This document shows, piece after piece, positions 8,533 through 17,489 of a stretch of 62,121 bases of DNA. Below the pieces are notes generated by a model, which saw only the letters and a program-made list of their open reading frames with translations, was not told where the DNA came from and searched no databases. A program made the position numbers and the translations under genes. The DNA is from an uncultured bacterium (GTDB lineage Bacteria > Planctomycetota > UBA1135), in assembly GCA_937919925.1 (NCBI GenBank), contig CALFOT010000026.1:1-62121 (forward strand), given 5' to 3'. Within the stretch, counting starts at the first letter, position 1; every line of letters starts with the position of its first letter.

Positions 8533-10749
8533 CTAGGTGATGTTCGAAAAACGTAGGGCGGAATAAATGTGAACGCCTAACAGCAGAACCATCAACAACG
8601 CCACCCAACGGTGGAAATAGCGCCAAGAAGCCAGGATTCCCCTCATTTCTTCAAAATGCGTGGCCATCAATGCGGCCCAATGTGCGCGGCGCGCAAGCTC
8701 CAACACACGCAACACTTGATCCTCGGCAATACCTTCTGCGCGGCCCTCGTTGCCAAGTGCGCGTAAGCTGCGCCGCAGTTGCCGCTGCTGGCGCACCAGA
8801 GATCCAATCCTCACTACGAGGTTGCCATTCCAGCGGCCGGTGCGAATCAGCGCGTCCATTTTTTCTTGGACGCGGTGGCCGAAATCGCGGTTGTCACGAT
8901 CCCACTCGGCGGCGAGGGTGGCCATTTCCGCACGGATTTCATCTAGCTCTAACTCGCGACCATTCGCGGAGTGGGGGATAAACGAATACAAATAGCGGCC
9001 GATGGCGCCGGTGCAAATGAGAAAAACCAAGCCCCAGAAGGCATGGCCGCCGACGGTATCCCGTGGTGAAAAAGTGCTGTGCAGCATCGCTGCAATCAAG
9101 GCCAGCAAACCGGTGGCTACATGCGATGTCATCCATGCTTGCAAGGAGCCGAAATGAATCGGGCCCTTGGGTGCGCGTCGGAGCAAATAACTGAGGTTCA
9201 TGACAATCAAAGACGCACCCAGAATTCCGGTGCCAAGCCCGAACGCACGCGACGGACGCAACCAGGCATGCAAGGGGTGCGCTGGCCTTAGCACATCCGA
9301 TAATCGGTAGTAATCGCGGTGCAGGTAAGCCCAAATTAGGGCCGCAACTGTGGCAATAAGGCCAAAGGCCAGTGCGGGCAGGAGCCCAGTGCCGCGTGTT
9401 TTAAGCTCTTCCGCAGCTTCGCGCCCAGCGTGGTCGAAGGAAAATCCCGCTTGTTCCAACAGGGGAAAGGGAGCAATTCCACCCACCATGATGAACACTT
9501 CATCATTGCGCAAAGTGACTTGGCGGACGCTGCTGTCTTCAGCGCCCACTTGCAACAGCACTTCTTGGTCGCGAATACTTTCGACTTCCGAGTGGAACAA
9601 AACTTCCAAGTTGCCGTTAGCAATACAACCCGATAAGCGTGCCTCATTACGTGCCTTCAGGCGGAAAAACGCAGATTTGCGGTAGGAAAGAGTGACATGA
9701 TTGCCGGGTTGATCGGCCAAACCCATAGCCGCCTCAACCGCGCTATCGCCACCGCCAACCACCAACAAATGGCGTTGCTGAAAAGAATGGGCGTCAATCA
9801 AGCTGTAATGAACCTTCGATAACTCTTCACCATGTACACCAAGTTTTCGCGGTGTGCCACGGCGGCCGACGGCTAGGCAAACATGGTTGGCGTGAAAGGA
9901 GCTGTCTACGGTTTTCACCTGAAAGCTGCCGTCGGCATGTTGCTCCAGTTCGGTGAAGCGCTCGCCACTGCGTAGGGGTAGTTGCTGTTCGCGAACGATG
10001 GTCTCCCATTTTTCAATCAACTCCTCTTTCGTGTAGGAATCGCGATCCAGACTACCGGCGAGGGGCAACACAATAGGATGAGTCATAACGAGCTTACGGC
10101 GTGGATATTTCGCCACCGATCCACCTAGGCTGTCTTGTTCCAACATCACGAATTTCAAACCGTGGCGTTTCGCCTCCAGTGCACAGGCGATACCCGCTGG
10201 GCCGGCGCCGACAATGCATAAATCCAGCACACTGGTGGCCGCGGAGCTGGATTTTTTCACGCGTAACGCCACTTCGGCAGCCACGCCGCGGCCGTGCTCC
10301 AGGGCGGTGCGCACTAAGGCGAAACCGGTGATTTCACCTGCCAAAAACAAGCCCGGCGTGGTTTCGGATTCATTGCTAGGCGTGACCACCGGGATATCAC
10401 GGCGTTCGCCCAAATCCCCAAGGGTGAGCGCAATTGCACCTACAGGGCACTCGGTAGCGCAGCGCCCGTGGCCGACGCAGCGCGCTCCATGGACCACCAA
10501 AGCCTGACCGTGAATGAGCTCCAGCACGCCCTCTTCCGGGCAGGCAGTCACGCACGACCCGCAGCCTATACAACGGGACAAATCAACGTGGGGATACAAC
10601 AAGCGGGCCGTATGGCTGCCGGTCTGGCGCGCCTTACTACGTTCTTCCAACCGCGATTCGATATTGCGAACCTCGAGCCGTCGGAGCAACAGGACTGCCA
10701 GGGTCATCGACAGTCCAACCGCTAGGAGCAGCAGGAGAGTGAATGTCAT
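8533..10749 (-). CDS. Ferredoxin-flavoprotein-cytochrome b fusion, NAD(P)H-linked electron input module
   Basis: A 738-residue fusion. Residues 3-22 form a membrane segment. A ferredoxin domain follows with C60-x2-C63-x2-C66-x3-C70 and a second set C91-x2-H94-x2-C97-x3-C101. A TPGLFLAGEITG segment comes next, then the FAD motif GAGPAG (181-186) and a NAD(P) motif GGGDSA. The last third is a membrane domain of about five helices with paired histidines (SHVATG, MLHSTF, YFHRW, GVHIY), typical of b-type heme sites. The flavin C-terminal motif sits before the GxGxxG; I recall this permuted order from related ferredoxin-flavoproteins. It heads the operon and probably oxidises NAD(P)H or ferredoxin and passes electrons to the 29-heme protein. 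ATG at 10749 was chosen over the upstream TTG. Confidence 0.8.
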   Translation of the reverse strand: MTFTLLLLLAVGLSMTLAVLLLRRLEVRNIESRLEERSKARQTGSHTARLLYPHVDLSRCIGCGSCVTACPEEGVLELIHGQALVVHGARCVGHGRCATECPVGAIALTLGDLGERRDIPVVTPSNESETTPGLFLAGEITGFALVRTALEHGRGVAAEVALRVKKSSSAATSVLDLCIVGAGPAGIACALEAKRHGLKFVMLEQDSLGGSVAKYPRRKLVMTHPIVLPLAGSLDRDSYTKEELIEKWETIVREQQLPLRSGERFTELEQHADGSFQVKTVDSSFHANHVCLAVGRRGTPRKLGVHGEELSKVHYSLIDAHSFQQRHLLVVGGGDSAVEAAMGLADQPGNHVTLSYRKSAFFRLKARNEARLSGCIANGNLEVLFHSEVESIRDQEVLLQVGAEDSSVRQVTLRNDEVFIMVGGIAPFPLLEQAGFSFDHAGREAAEELKTRGTGLLPALAFGLIATVAALIWAYLHRDYYRLSDVLRPAHPLHAWLRPSRAFGLGTGILGASLIVMNLSYLLRRAPKGPIHFGSLQAWMTSHVATGLLALIAAMLHSTFSPRDTVGGHAFWGLVFLICTGAIGRYLYSFIPHSANGRELELDEIRAEMATLAAEWDRDNRDFGHRVQEKMDALIRTGRWNGNLVVRIGSLVRQQRQLRRSLRALGNEGRAEGIAEDQVLRVLELARRAHWAALMATHFEEMRGILASWRYFHRWVALLMVLLLGVHIYSALRFSNIT

Positions 10750-10822
10750 TCCCAGCAAAAGGATATCCCATAGATTACAGAATCAGGTGAAATCCATTTT
10801 AAGAGTAATTGGTGCATAATTC

Positions 10823-10850
10823 TTTACACCGAATGCCGAAAGGGTAATAG
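10823..10850 (+). promoter_or_regulatory. Probable promoter TTTACA-16-TAATAG
   Basis: TTTACA (10823-10828) and TAATAG (10845-10850) are separated by 16 nt. The -10 abuts an ATG at 10852, so the real start of the downstream gene should be later, supporting ATG 10894. The same region must also serve the divergent conduit operon. Confidence 0.45.
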
Positions 10851-10893
10851 GATGGTTTCGTACCATTCTGAGCCCATTTTCGTAGCCCCTTCC

Positions 10894-11220
10894 ATGCCTG
10901 ATTCTCACCCAGAAAATTCTCAAGAATTCATGACCACCCACGCGTTGGATACTTTTCCCGACATCTTGCGCGCACTGGTTGGCAGCGTGGTCACGGTGGC
11001 CAACTCCGAGTCCTATGAGGATGCGCCCGTCGGCCATCGTCTTGGAGCTGGATTTTACAAAGCCAAGGTCATGGAGCTGAAAGGGGATCACCTGATTCTC
11101 GGCACGCAGTTTCAGCACTCGAGTGGCCACGGTAACGATGAGCCAGTGAAACAGTTTGTGCCGTTGTCACGCATCAAGCGTGTGAGTGTGATGAAAAGCG
11201 AAAAGATCCTGCACATTTAA
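10894..11220 (+). CDS. Small conserved-looking protein of unknown function
   Basis: A 108-residue protein if started at ATG 10894; an in-frame ATG at 10852 lies on the predicted -10 and a third ATG lies at 10930. No signal peptide or membrane segment is present. The core starts at ALDTFPDILRALVGS and contains beta-rich stretches (SVVTVANSE, KAKVMELKGDHLILGTQF, QFVPLSRIKRVSVMK), which could form a small barrel. I do not recognise the family. It is monocistronic: its own promoter precedes it and a strong hairpin terminator overlaps its stop codon. It is divergent from the electron-conduit operon, but no functional link can be shown. Confidence 0.65.
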   Translation: MPDSHPENSQEFMTTHALDTFPDILRALVGSVVTVANSESYEDAPVGHRLGAGFYKAKVMELKGDHLILGTQFQHSSGHGNDEPVKQFVPLSRIKRVSVMKSEKILHI

Positions 11221-11235
11221 GTGCAGAATCTTTTT
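11202..11235 (+). terminator. Intrinsic terminator with the stop codon in its loop
   Basis: CTGCAC and GTGCAG pair around the loop ATTTAA, which contains the TAA stop of the preceding gene. The flanks AAAGAT/ATCTTT extend the stem, and a run of five T follows. The symmetrical A/T flanks mean it could also stop transcription from the other strand, where pgk ends nearby. Confidence 0.8.
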
Positions 11236-11277
11236 CTATGGAAACGCCAAGGAGGATGGCCTTGCGTGGGTGGCGGT

Positions 11278-12471
11278 TTATTTGTTATCCAACGCGGCGA
11301 TGCCGGGTAGCACTTTGCCTTCGAGCATTTCCAGAAACGCGCCGCCACCGGTGGAGATGTGTGAGATGCGTGACTCGACTTGGTTCTTCTTGATGGCGGC
11401 CACCGAATCGCCGCCGCCAACAATGGAAAGATTATCGGTTGCGGCCAGAACTTTGGCAATGGCAGAGGTGCCATGGCTGAAAGGCTCTAGCTCAAAAACC
11501 CCCATTGGGCCATTCCACACTACTGTTGCAGCCGCACTGATTTCGGCGCTGTACAGCTCGGTGGTTTTCTGGCCGATATCCAAACCCATCCAGCCAGCGG
11601 GGATGGCACCGGTCACGCGTTGGGTGTTAGCATCGGCGGCAAAGCGATCGGCAATGACGTGATCCATGGGCAGTAGTAGCTTCACTCCTTTCGCGGCAGC
11701 TTTGGCCAGCACCGCGCGCGCCACCTCGAACTTCTCCACTTCGCACAAAGAAGCTCCCACACCAATACCAGTAGCCGCTAAAAAAGTGTATGCCATGCCA
11801 CCACCAATCAGCACCGTGTCTACCTTATCGAGCAAGTTTTCAAGGACCATAATTTTGTCTGAAACCTTGGCGCCACCGATGACGGCAATCACCGGGCGTT
11901 TCGGTTTGCCAAAGGCCATGTCAAACGCATCAATTTCATTTTGCAAGAGCTTGCCGGCAATGGCAGGTTTCAAAAGTCCTGGCAAACCTGCGGTGGACGC
12001 ATGGGCGCGGTGGCACGTGCCAAATGCATCTTGCACAAAAACATCGGCCATCGCGGCTAAGTCGGCGGCCATAGCTGGATCGTTGGCCGTTTCCCCAGCT
12101 TCAAAACGCAGGTTTTCGAGCACCAAGACTTGCCCAGGCTCCAAATCAGCGGCAGCAGCCTTGGCTAAATCGCCGCGTACATCATGCACCCATTTTACAT
12201 CGATGGAACTGCCGAGTAGCAATTGCAAGCGCTGCGCTATTGGCCCCATGCGCAGTTCTTCAACGACTTTGCCGTTGGGACGACCCAGGTGAGAAGCGGC
12301 AATCACCGATCCACCCGCACCCAGCACCGCCAGGATGGTGGGCACCGCAGCGCGAATGCGGGTGTCGTCGCCGATCACCCCATCTTTTATGGGCACATTA
12401 AAATCGACCCGAATAAAAACGCGTTTGCCGGCGAAATCGACAGAATCAAGGGTCCGTTTGGCGAGGCTCAT
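11278..12471 (-). CDS. pgk: Phosphoglycerate kinase
   Basis: A 397-residue cytoplasmic enzyme that makes ATP from 1,3-bisphosphoglycerate. Family hallmarks are the N-terminal RVFIRVDFNVP, the SHLGRP loop, the AFGTCHRAHAST segment, the PVIAVIGGAKVSDK region, and a C-terminal GGGDSVAAI nucleotide loop followed by STGGGAFLEMLEGK. Length is normal for the family. ATG 12471 is used; the reading frame extends further upstream but the first 20 residues there are unlike any PGK. It lies downstream of gap on the same strand but has its own -10 after the gap terminator. Confidence 0.97.
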   Translation of the reverse strand: MSLAKRTLDSVDFAGKRVFIRVDFNVPIKDGVIGDDTRIRAAVPTILAVLGAGGSVIAASHLGRPNGKVVEELRMGPIAQRLQLLLGSSIDVKWVHDVRGDLAKAAAADLEPGQVLVLENLRFEAGETANDPAMAADLAAMADVFVQDAFGTCHRAHASTAGLPGLLKPAIAGKLLQNEIDAFDMAFGKPKRPVIAVIGGAKVSDKIMVLENLLDKVDTVLIGGGMAYTFLAATGIGVGASLCEVEKFEVARAVLAKAAAKGVKLLLPMDHVIADRFAADANTQRVTGAIPAGWMGLDIGQKTTELYSAEISAAATVVWNGPMGVFELEPFSHGTSAIAKVLAATDNLSIVGGGDSVAAIKKNQVESRISHISTGGGAFLEMLEGKVLPGIAALDNK

Positions 12472-12478
12472 GGCGCAT

Positions 12479-12484
12479 AGATTA
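12479..12484 (-). promoter_or_regulatory. -10 element (TAATCT) 7 nt before pgk
   Basis: On the minus strand TAATCT is followed by 7 nt and then the pgk ATG at 12471, predicting a leaderless or nearly leaderless mRNA. It sits directly after the terminator of gap, so pgk is probably transcribed separately. Confidence 0.5.
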
Positions 12485-12493
12485 GCAGCGCTG

Positions 12494-12528
12494 AAAAAAA
12501 ACCGCCGCACCTGCAAAGAGTGCGGCGG
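12494..12528 (-). terminator. Intrinsic terminator of gap
   Basis: A perfect 9-bp stem (CCGCCGCAC with GTGCGGCGG, 9-nt loop) is followed on the minus strand by eight T. It lies between the end of gap and the pgk promoter. Confidence 0.9.
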
Positions 12529-12564
12529 CAAGTGCGGAGCGAAACTCCGCGGAGGGCTCAGCCT

Positions 12565-13572
12565 CTACAGGTTGTGCGCCTTGAAAATCAAGTCGCAAAC
12601 GCGGTTTGAGTAACCCCATTCGTTGTCGTACCAGGACACAACTTTGACCATGTTGTTATCCAACACCATGGTGGAAAGCGCATCAAACACCGAACTGTGT
12701 GGGTTGCGTAACACATCCGAAGAAACGATAGGATCTTCCGTGTATTGCAGAATACCCTTCATAGGGCCTTCTGCAGCAGCTTGCATAGCGGCATTGATTT
12801 CCGCAACGGTGACAGACTCCCGGTTTAAATCACAAACCAAGTCGACAACCGAGCCGGCAGGCACGGGCACGCGCATCGACATACCATCCAGCTTGCCCGC
12901 CAAAGCAGGTAAAACCTTGCCCACTGCGCGGGCAGCGCCGGTGGAAGTTGGAATGATGTTGGAAGCCGCACCGCGCGCGCGTCGCAAATCACTGTGTGGC
13001 AAATCCAGGATACGCTGATCGTTGGTGTAAGCGTGGATGGTGTTCATCAAACCACGTTTGATGCCAAAAGACTCGTGCAGCACTTTCGCCACCGGTGCTA
13101 AGCAATTCGTGGTGCAAGAAGCATTCGACAGAATCTTCTGGTCAGCAGTGAGGGTTTCATCGTTGACGCCCAGGACGACCATGTTGTCAATCTCGTCGGA
13201 TGGCGGCACCGTCAGCACCACTTTCTTGGCGCCGGCGTCGAGGTGCATCTGGCATTGTGCGCGCTTGCGGAAGATGCCAGTGGCTTCCACCACGAAATCC
13301 ACACCCAATGCGGCCCACGGCAAGTCCGCTGGATTCCGTTCGGCCAGAATCTGCACGCGTTTGCCATCTACGACGATGGAACTGCCATCGACTTCCACCT
13401 TGCCGTCAAAACGGCCACCTACAGTGTCGTATTTGAGCAGGTGCGCCAGGGTTTTGGCATCCGTGAGGTCGTTTAGCGCAACGATTTCGAAATCGGCGCT
13501 ACGCGCGTGCATGATGCGGAAGACGTTACGGCCGATGCGGCCGAAACCGTTGATGGCAATGCGAATGGCCAT
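12565..13572 (-). CDS. gap: Glyceraldehyde-3-phosphate dehydrogenase, type I
   Basis: A 335-residue enzyme with the N-terminal NAD fold ([17 protein letters not shown]) and the catalytic cysteine motif [13 protein letters not shown]. It also has the [21 protein letters not shown] phosphate-site segment and the C-terminal [12 protein letters not shown]. It oxidises glyceraldehyde-3-phosphate with NAD in glycolysis. ATG 13572 gives the standard N-terminus; the longer open frame is upstream leader. A -10-like TAGAAT at 13652-13657 on the minus strand implies a leader of about 70 nt. It ends at a strong terminator before pgk. Confidence 0.97.
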   Translation of the reverse strand: MAIRIAINGFGRIGRNVFRIMHARSADFEIVALNDLTDAKTLAHLLKYDTVGGRFDGKVEVDGSSIVVDGKRVQILAERNPADLPWAALGVDFVVEATGIFRKRAQCQMHLDAGAKKVVLTVPPSDEIDNMVVLGVNDETLTADQKILSNASCTTNCLAPVAKVLHESFGIKRGLMNTIHAYTNDQRILDLPHSDLRRARGAASNIIPTSTGAARAVGKVLPALAGKLDGMSMRVPVPAGSVVDLVCDLNRESVTVAEINAAMQAAAEGPMKGILQYTEDPIVSSDVLRNPHSSVFDALSTMVLDNNMVKVVSWYDNEWGYSNRVCDLIFKAHNL

Positions 13573-13650
13573 GGTGATTGGTTTTTTAAAGGGTTTTGGG
13601 GGCTTCCGGAAAAATCCCAGAAGGGGGTTCCCCCGGAGGGTGGAAGCAGA

Positions 13651-13657
13651 GATTCTA
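13651..13657. promoter_or_regulatory. Overlapping divergent -10 elements of gap and tilS
   Basis: The minus strand reads TAGAAT (13652-13657) in the direction of gap. The plus strand reads GATTCT (13651-13656), 6 nt before the tilS ATG. The two hexamers cover the same bases, so RNA polymerase could serve only one direction at a time. Confidence 0.35.
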
Positions 13658-13662
13658 GTGTC

Positions 13663-14592
13663 ATGCTCGACCTCGCGGCAGACCGAATTCACAGCTTCGG
13701 CCCGTGGCCGGCCAGCAGCCCCGTGCTGTTGGCCTGTTCCGGCGGTGCTGACTCCACTTTTTTAGCCCTTGCGTGGCAACATACCGCTCGCGAACAGGTG
13801 ATTCAGGGATTAGCCCAACTGCCCACAGCGATTGTGGTGGTCGTGGATCATGGCCATCGCGTGGATTCTGCGCAAGATGCCAGTGCCGCTGCTGCGATTT
13901 ACCAGGAATTAGGCTTTGAGGTGCAAATCAAGTGTGCGCACGCGGATGGAACTGCCAATGAGGCGGAGTTGCGTGATGCGCGTTATGCCATGCTGCTGGA
14001 ATCTGCCGCGCAACACGGTGCCAAGCGCATTTTGCTGGCGCATCACGCCGATGATAATGCCGAAACCGTGCTCATGCGCATACTCCGCGGCACCGGGCTG
14101 CCTGGTTTATGTGGTATTCCATCACGTCGGCAGCTCACCCCCGACATCGAATTGCTGCGCCCTTTGTTGCGGTTACGCGGGCCGGAAATGCGTCGCGTTT
14201 TGGTGGCCTTGCATCAGGCCTGGATTGAGGATCCCACTAACGCTGATCCTTCGGTGGCGACGCGTAATTTACTGCGTCAGGAAATCATTCCCCAGCTCGC
14301 GGCAGCCGCTACGGGGGATCCTATTTCTGCGTTACTGAAGTTATCCGCAGAGGCGCGCGAATGGCACGAAGCTAAGGAGGAGATGCTGGTTGCGGCTAGC
14401 GATTTCGGCTGCCTGCCGAGTTATTTACGCAAGCAAGCGATTCGTGATGAACTACGCAAACTAGGTGTCACGATTTCTCCCACGCGCCTCAGCAATCTCG
14501 AATGTGCCTTACTCCGCCGCGGTACAGCTGGCGTGGATCAAGATTCGAAACTGGAACTGTTAGGCGGAAAATTGATAACAGCCCGCACCTAA
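13663..14592 (+). CDS. tilS: tRNA(Ile)-lysidine synthase
   Basis: A 309-residue N-type ATP pyrophosphatase that converts C34 of the AUA-reading tRNA-Ile to lysidine. The PP-loop SGGADST is near residue 22, followed by [28 protein letters not shown] and the conserved PLL-R segment. It is of the short type: the C-terminal tRNA-binding extension of longer TilS proteins is mostly absent, which is common. ATG 13663 was chosen because the upstream frame runs antisense into gap. Its TAA stop lies in the loop of a hairpin. Confidence 0.92.
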   Translation: MLDLAADRIHSFGPWPASSPVLLACSGGADSTFLALAWQHTAREQVIQGLAQLPTAIVVVVDHGHRVDSAQDASAAAAIYQELGFEVQIKCAHADGTANEAELRDARYAMLLESAAQHGAKRILLAHHADDNAETVLMRILRGTGLPGLCGIPSRRQLTPDIELLRPLLRLRGPEMRRVLVALHQAWIEDPTNADPSVATRNLLRQEIIPQLAAAATGDPISALLKLSAEAREWHEAKEEMLVAASDFGCLPSYLRKQAIRDELRKLGVTISPTRLSNLECALLRRGTAGVDQDSKLELLGGKLITART

Positions 14593-14604
14593 GCACGGGC
14601 TGTT
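14577..14604. terminator. Hairpin between convergent genes, stop codon in loop
   Basis: AACAGCCCG pairs with CGGGCTGTT (9 bp) around a 10-nt loop that holds the tilS TAA. There is no good T-run on either side, so it may act as a weak terminator or as 3'-end protection between tilS and the convergent secreted protease gene. Confidence 0.6.
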
Positions 14605-14636
14605 GTAGCTCTTGAGTGGAGTTGTGCGCTTAGCGC

Positions 14637-17402
14637 CTACTCCACATCTGCAGTACCGGTCACGGGCCAGAATGGTTTGTTCGGACGCACGCTGAAGCTT
14701 TTGAACAGGGCTGCGGTGTTTTCGTTGGGAACGACGGCGAAGCCACCAGTGATAAGGCTCTTCTTCAACTCCTCGGGCAAAGGAACAGGATCCATATCAT
14801 TGATGATGAAGGAGCCAGTGCCATCCGCCGCCATGTTGAACTCGAACTTGATGGGGCCTTTACCAATCCAGCCATCCCGATAGAGGGTGGTTTCCATGAT
14901 TCGGGCGCTACCGCGTTTCGGATCCACGCGATAGCCTAGCGCCTCGATCAAAACCTCTTGCGAACTATCCTCGTGCTGGACAAAAATAATGCGACTGCTG
15001 GCCGTGCCGTTGCGGTCGATCCCTAGCGGGATTAGCACGGCATTGCCATCAATTTGAAGTTCTCCGCGGATTGCAAACGGTGGCTCCAGATAAAACAAGT
15101 TGTTGACATCTGTGCGCTCGTAACCAGGTGAGGCAGAGCCTTCGGGGTTAAACAACAGCAAGCCATCCTCCGTGTATTTGACCACTTCCACCAGCGCGCC
15201 GGTATCGGTGGTGTCTTTGCGGTTGCTCTCCACAGTCTTATCGTAGGCAGCTTGCCACACGCGCAAATCTTGACCAGCAAGCTCACTCATTTCGGTGGAC
15301 TTCGCCAGCAGAGATGCGAATTCCAACTGGAAAGCTTGCATGGTATGGGTGGCGAACAAGGTGGCCAGAATGGGATGTCCGTCGGCAAAGGCGGTTTCCA
15401 TATCCAACTCAATTTGCTGCAAAGAAGCCTTGGTTGGATCCGTGTAGAAATTCAAAACTTCGCGACCACCGTTGGCGGATAGCCATTCCTCTGCTACAGC
15501 AGCCGCATCTAAATTGCCGGCTTGCCAAACCGATTCCCAGTGACGCACCATCCAGTAGACGGCATCGCCCTTTAAGCCTTCCCCCATGTTGGAGATGGCA
15601 AGCAAACGGTAGCTTTCGGCATCGAAGGGGCGTTTTTCGTCGGCCTGTTCGGCGGTGACGCGGGCGCGTTCATAGTCTTCTGCGAGCAGGTAACCACGGC
15701 AACGGGCCTGCAACACATCGGCGAATTCCGGGCCGGCTAACAACTCGCCGTACAAGGAGTTGGTGAAGGTTCGCCAACGGTTTTCAAAGGCGTCCCAGTT
15801 GGGCACATCCGGATCATTGACATCATCAATGAAAATCTTCTTGGCAATTTCCCATGGGTAAAACTGGTCGTTGTCTTTGTTGCCTTCCTTGGCGAAAAAC
15901 GCGATGTAATCGAGGTAGGGCTGACGGTAAACCAAGCGCCCTGCTTTACGCACCATCTTGTGTGCATCGGGAATGGCTTGCCCTGGCGTAATCGCTTGAC
16001 CCACGCGCATGTCACCTTCTTCGTAGTTGAGGAGGAAATACACAAAAGCCCAACCGTAAGGGTAATAAACGCTCTCATAACTGCGCGTGTGGTTCACCAA
16101 GTCCGGGCCAGCGTTGCGAATATTCGCCACCAAATCCTTTAGCGATTTGCGTTTGTCGCTGTGTTCTAGGTACCACCAAGAACGCAAACGCGGCTCGGCA
16201 ACATTGTTTTTTAGAATGGTGCCATCCGCTTTGATAATACAACCCTCAAAGTACGAGGCGGCACCTTCATTCAACCAAGCCGGAATCGAGTAGTTGCGTT
16301 TTTCACTTTTGTCCATGATGATGGACATAAACTGGTGGCTCGCTTCGTGAAACAAAGTAGACCACAAGTCAGCGCGCGTTTGGTTGGGGTCTCCCATCGA
16401 ACGGTCATACGTATTCACGGTCAACGCACTCACTAACCAGAAGCCGCCAACGCTTTCACTCACAATGGGCTGGCCGGTGAGTTGTACCGTGAGGCGGTCG
16501 AAATCAGAACGTTTGCGGTGCACCAAAATGCGCACGCGCGGGGATTTTTTCTTCATGTCATAAATCGCACGATAAAAATCATTCATCTCATCCATTGCCG
16601 CGGACAGCGTTTCAAAGAACGCGTAGTCCATGGTGGTTTCGATTTCATAGTTCTTGGTTGTTTTCTCCCAGCGAGTTTCCCACTCCGAGTGTTTGGCATT
16701 GTTGGTGGCCAACCATTTGGCCGACTTGCGCGCCACCGTGGAGGCCACGAATGCGCCACCAGATAATTCGGTGCCAGCTTTCTTCACGAGGCTGTCGTAA
16801 TCGCGGTTGAGCTTGGCATCCGCAGGGCTCAAATCGAGCAGCTTGTCCATCAAATGCCCAGCTAAGCGATACTGCTTTTTGCCGGACGCCGATTTGATGG
16901 CTTTTTCGATGGACTTACGCCATTCCCCCAAAGTGATTTCTTCTTGATTCCAGCCAGAATAAAGTCCAGTGAGTCGTTCCGAAATTTCCTCCAAGGACTT
17001 TTTGTTACCCGCAGCCGCATAAGACCACGCCAGCCATTTACCCCAACGGAGTTGCCCTTCCACATCATCGGTGGCGCGAGCGATATCCATCATCACCTGA
17101 TAACCCTCGGTTGCGTAGGGGAGGAAGGTCAGCACCCGTAAGGCCTCTTCCGCAGCTTTCTCGAATTCGCCAGCTGCCAGCAGGGTGGCGGCTTTTTCGA
17201 AGTTGAGCTCCGCCAGCGGGGCAGCGATTTCCGGGTTGGCCCAGTGCAGCGGGCGCTCTACGGGTGCAGTGGCGTTGGCCGCAACCGCAGTCATCGAGAG
17301 ATCCACCAGCGGAGTGGTGGGTTGAGGGTGGGGAACAGTGGCGGCCAAAATGGCGGCGGCGCCTACTGATAAACTTAAAATTAGCGTGAGTTTCTTTGAC
17401 AT
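14637..17402 (-). CDS. Large secreted HExxH (gluzincin-type) protease-like protein
   Basis: A 921-residue exported protein with an N-terminal signal segment (LTLILSLSVGAAAILAA). The first 250 residues are helical and TPR-like (FEKAATLLAAGEFEKAAEEA). A metallopeptidase core follows with HEASH at 352-356 and a downstream NEGAASYFEG supplying the third ligand, as in DUF1570/peptidase-MA proteins. More TPR-like helices follow, then a C-terminal beta-rich domain of about 200 residues that may be a laminin-G/LamG-like sandwich. The ATG at 17402 fits the signal peptide. Substrate unknown. It lies downstream of a trypsin-like gene on the same strand, 87 bp apart. Confidence 0.75.
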   Translation of the reverse strand: MSKKLTLILSLSVGAAAILAATVPHPQPTTPLVDLSMTAVAANATAPVERPLHWANPEIAAPLAELNFEKAATLLAAGEFEKAAEEALRVLTFLPYATEGYQVMMDIARATDDVEGQLRWGKWLAWSYAAAGNKKSLEEISERLTGLYSGWNQEEITLGEWRKSIEKAIKSASGKKQYRLAGHLMDKLLDLSPADAKLNRDYDSLVKKAGTELSGGAFVASTVARKSAKWLATNNAKHSEWETRWEKTTKNYEIETTMDYAFFETLSAAMDEMNDFYRAIYDMKKKSPRVRILVHRKRSDFDRLTVQLTGQPIVSESVGGFWLVSALTVNTYDRSMGDPNQTRADLWSTLFHEASHQFMSIIMDKSEKRNYSIPAWLNEGAASYFEGCIIKADGTILKNNVAEPRLRSWWYLEHSDKRKSLKDLVANIRNAGPDLVNHTRSYESVYYPYGWAFVYFLLNYEEGDMRVGQAITPGQAIPDAHKMVRKAGRLVYRQPYLDYIAFFAKEGNKDNDQFYPWEIAKKIFIDDVNDPDVPNWDAFENRWRTFTNSLYGELLAGPEFADVLQARCRGYLLAEDYERARVTAEQADEKRPFDAESYRLLAISNMGEGLKGDAVYWMVRHWESVWQAGNLDAAAVAEEWLSANGGREVLNFYTDPTKASLQQIELDMETAFADGHPILATLFATHTMQAFQLEFASLLAKSTEMSELAGQDLRVWQAAYDKTVESNRKDTTDTGALVEVVKYTEDGLLLFNPEGSASPGYERTDVNNLFYLEPPFAIRGELQIDGNAVLIPLGIDRNGTASSRIIFVQHEDSSQEVLIEALGYRVDPKRGSARIMETTLYRDGWIGKGPIKFEFNMAADGTGSFIINDMDPVPLPEELKKSLITGGFAVVPNENTAALFKSFSVRPNKPFWPVTGTADVE

Positions 17403-17489
17403 GGGCTCAGGTGAGTTCCGCCTGTAGTTTAGCGGTAGCTCCCGGCAACGCCCATAAGCATTCCCACGGTTCTCAGGCTGGAATCAACC

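Noticed and set aside
13623-13634. Perfect palindrome GGGGGTTCCCCC upstream of gap as terminator or operator
   Set aside because: As RNA it forms at most a 4-bp stem, there is no T-run, and no second copy was seen; it may simply be chance in a G-rich leader.
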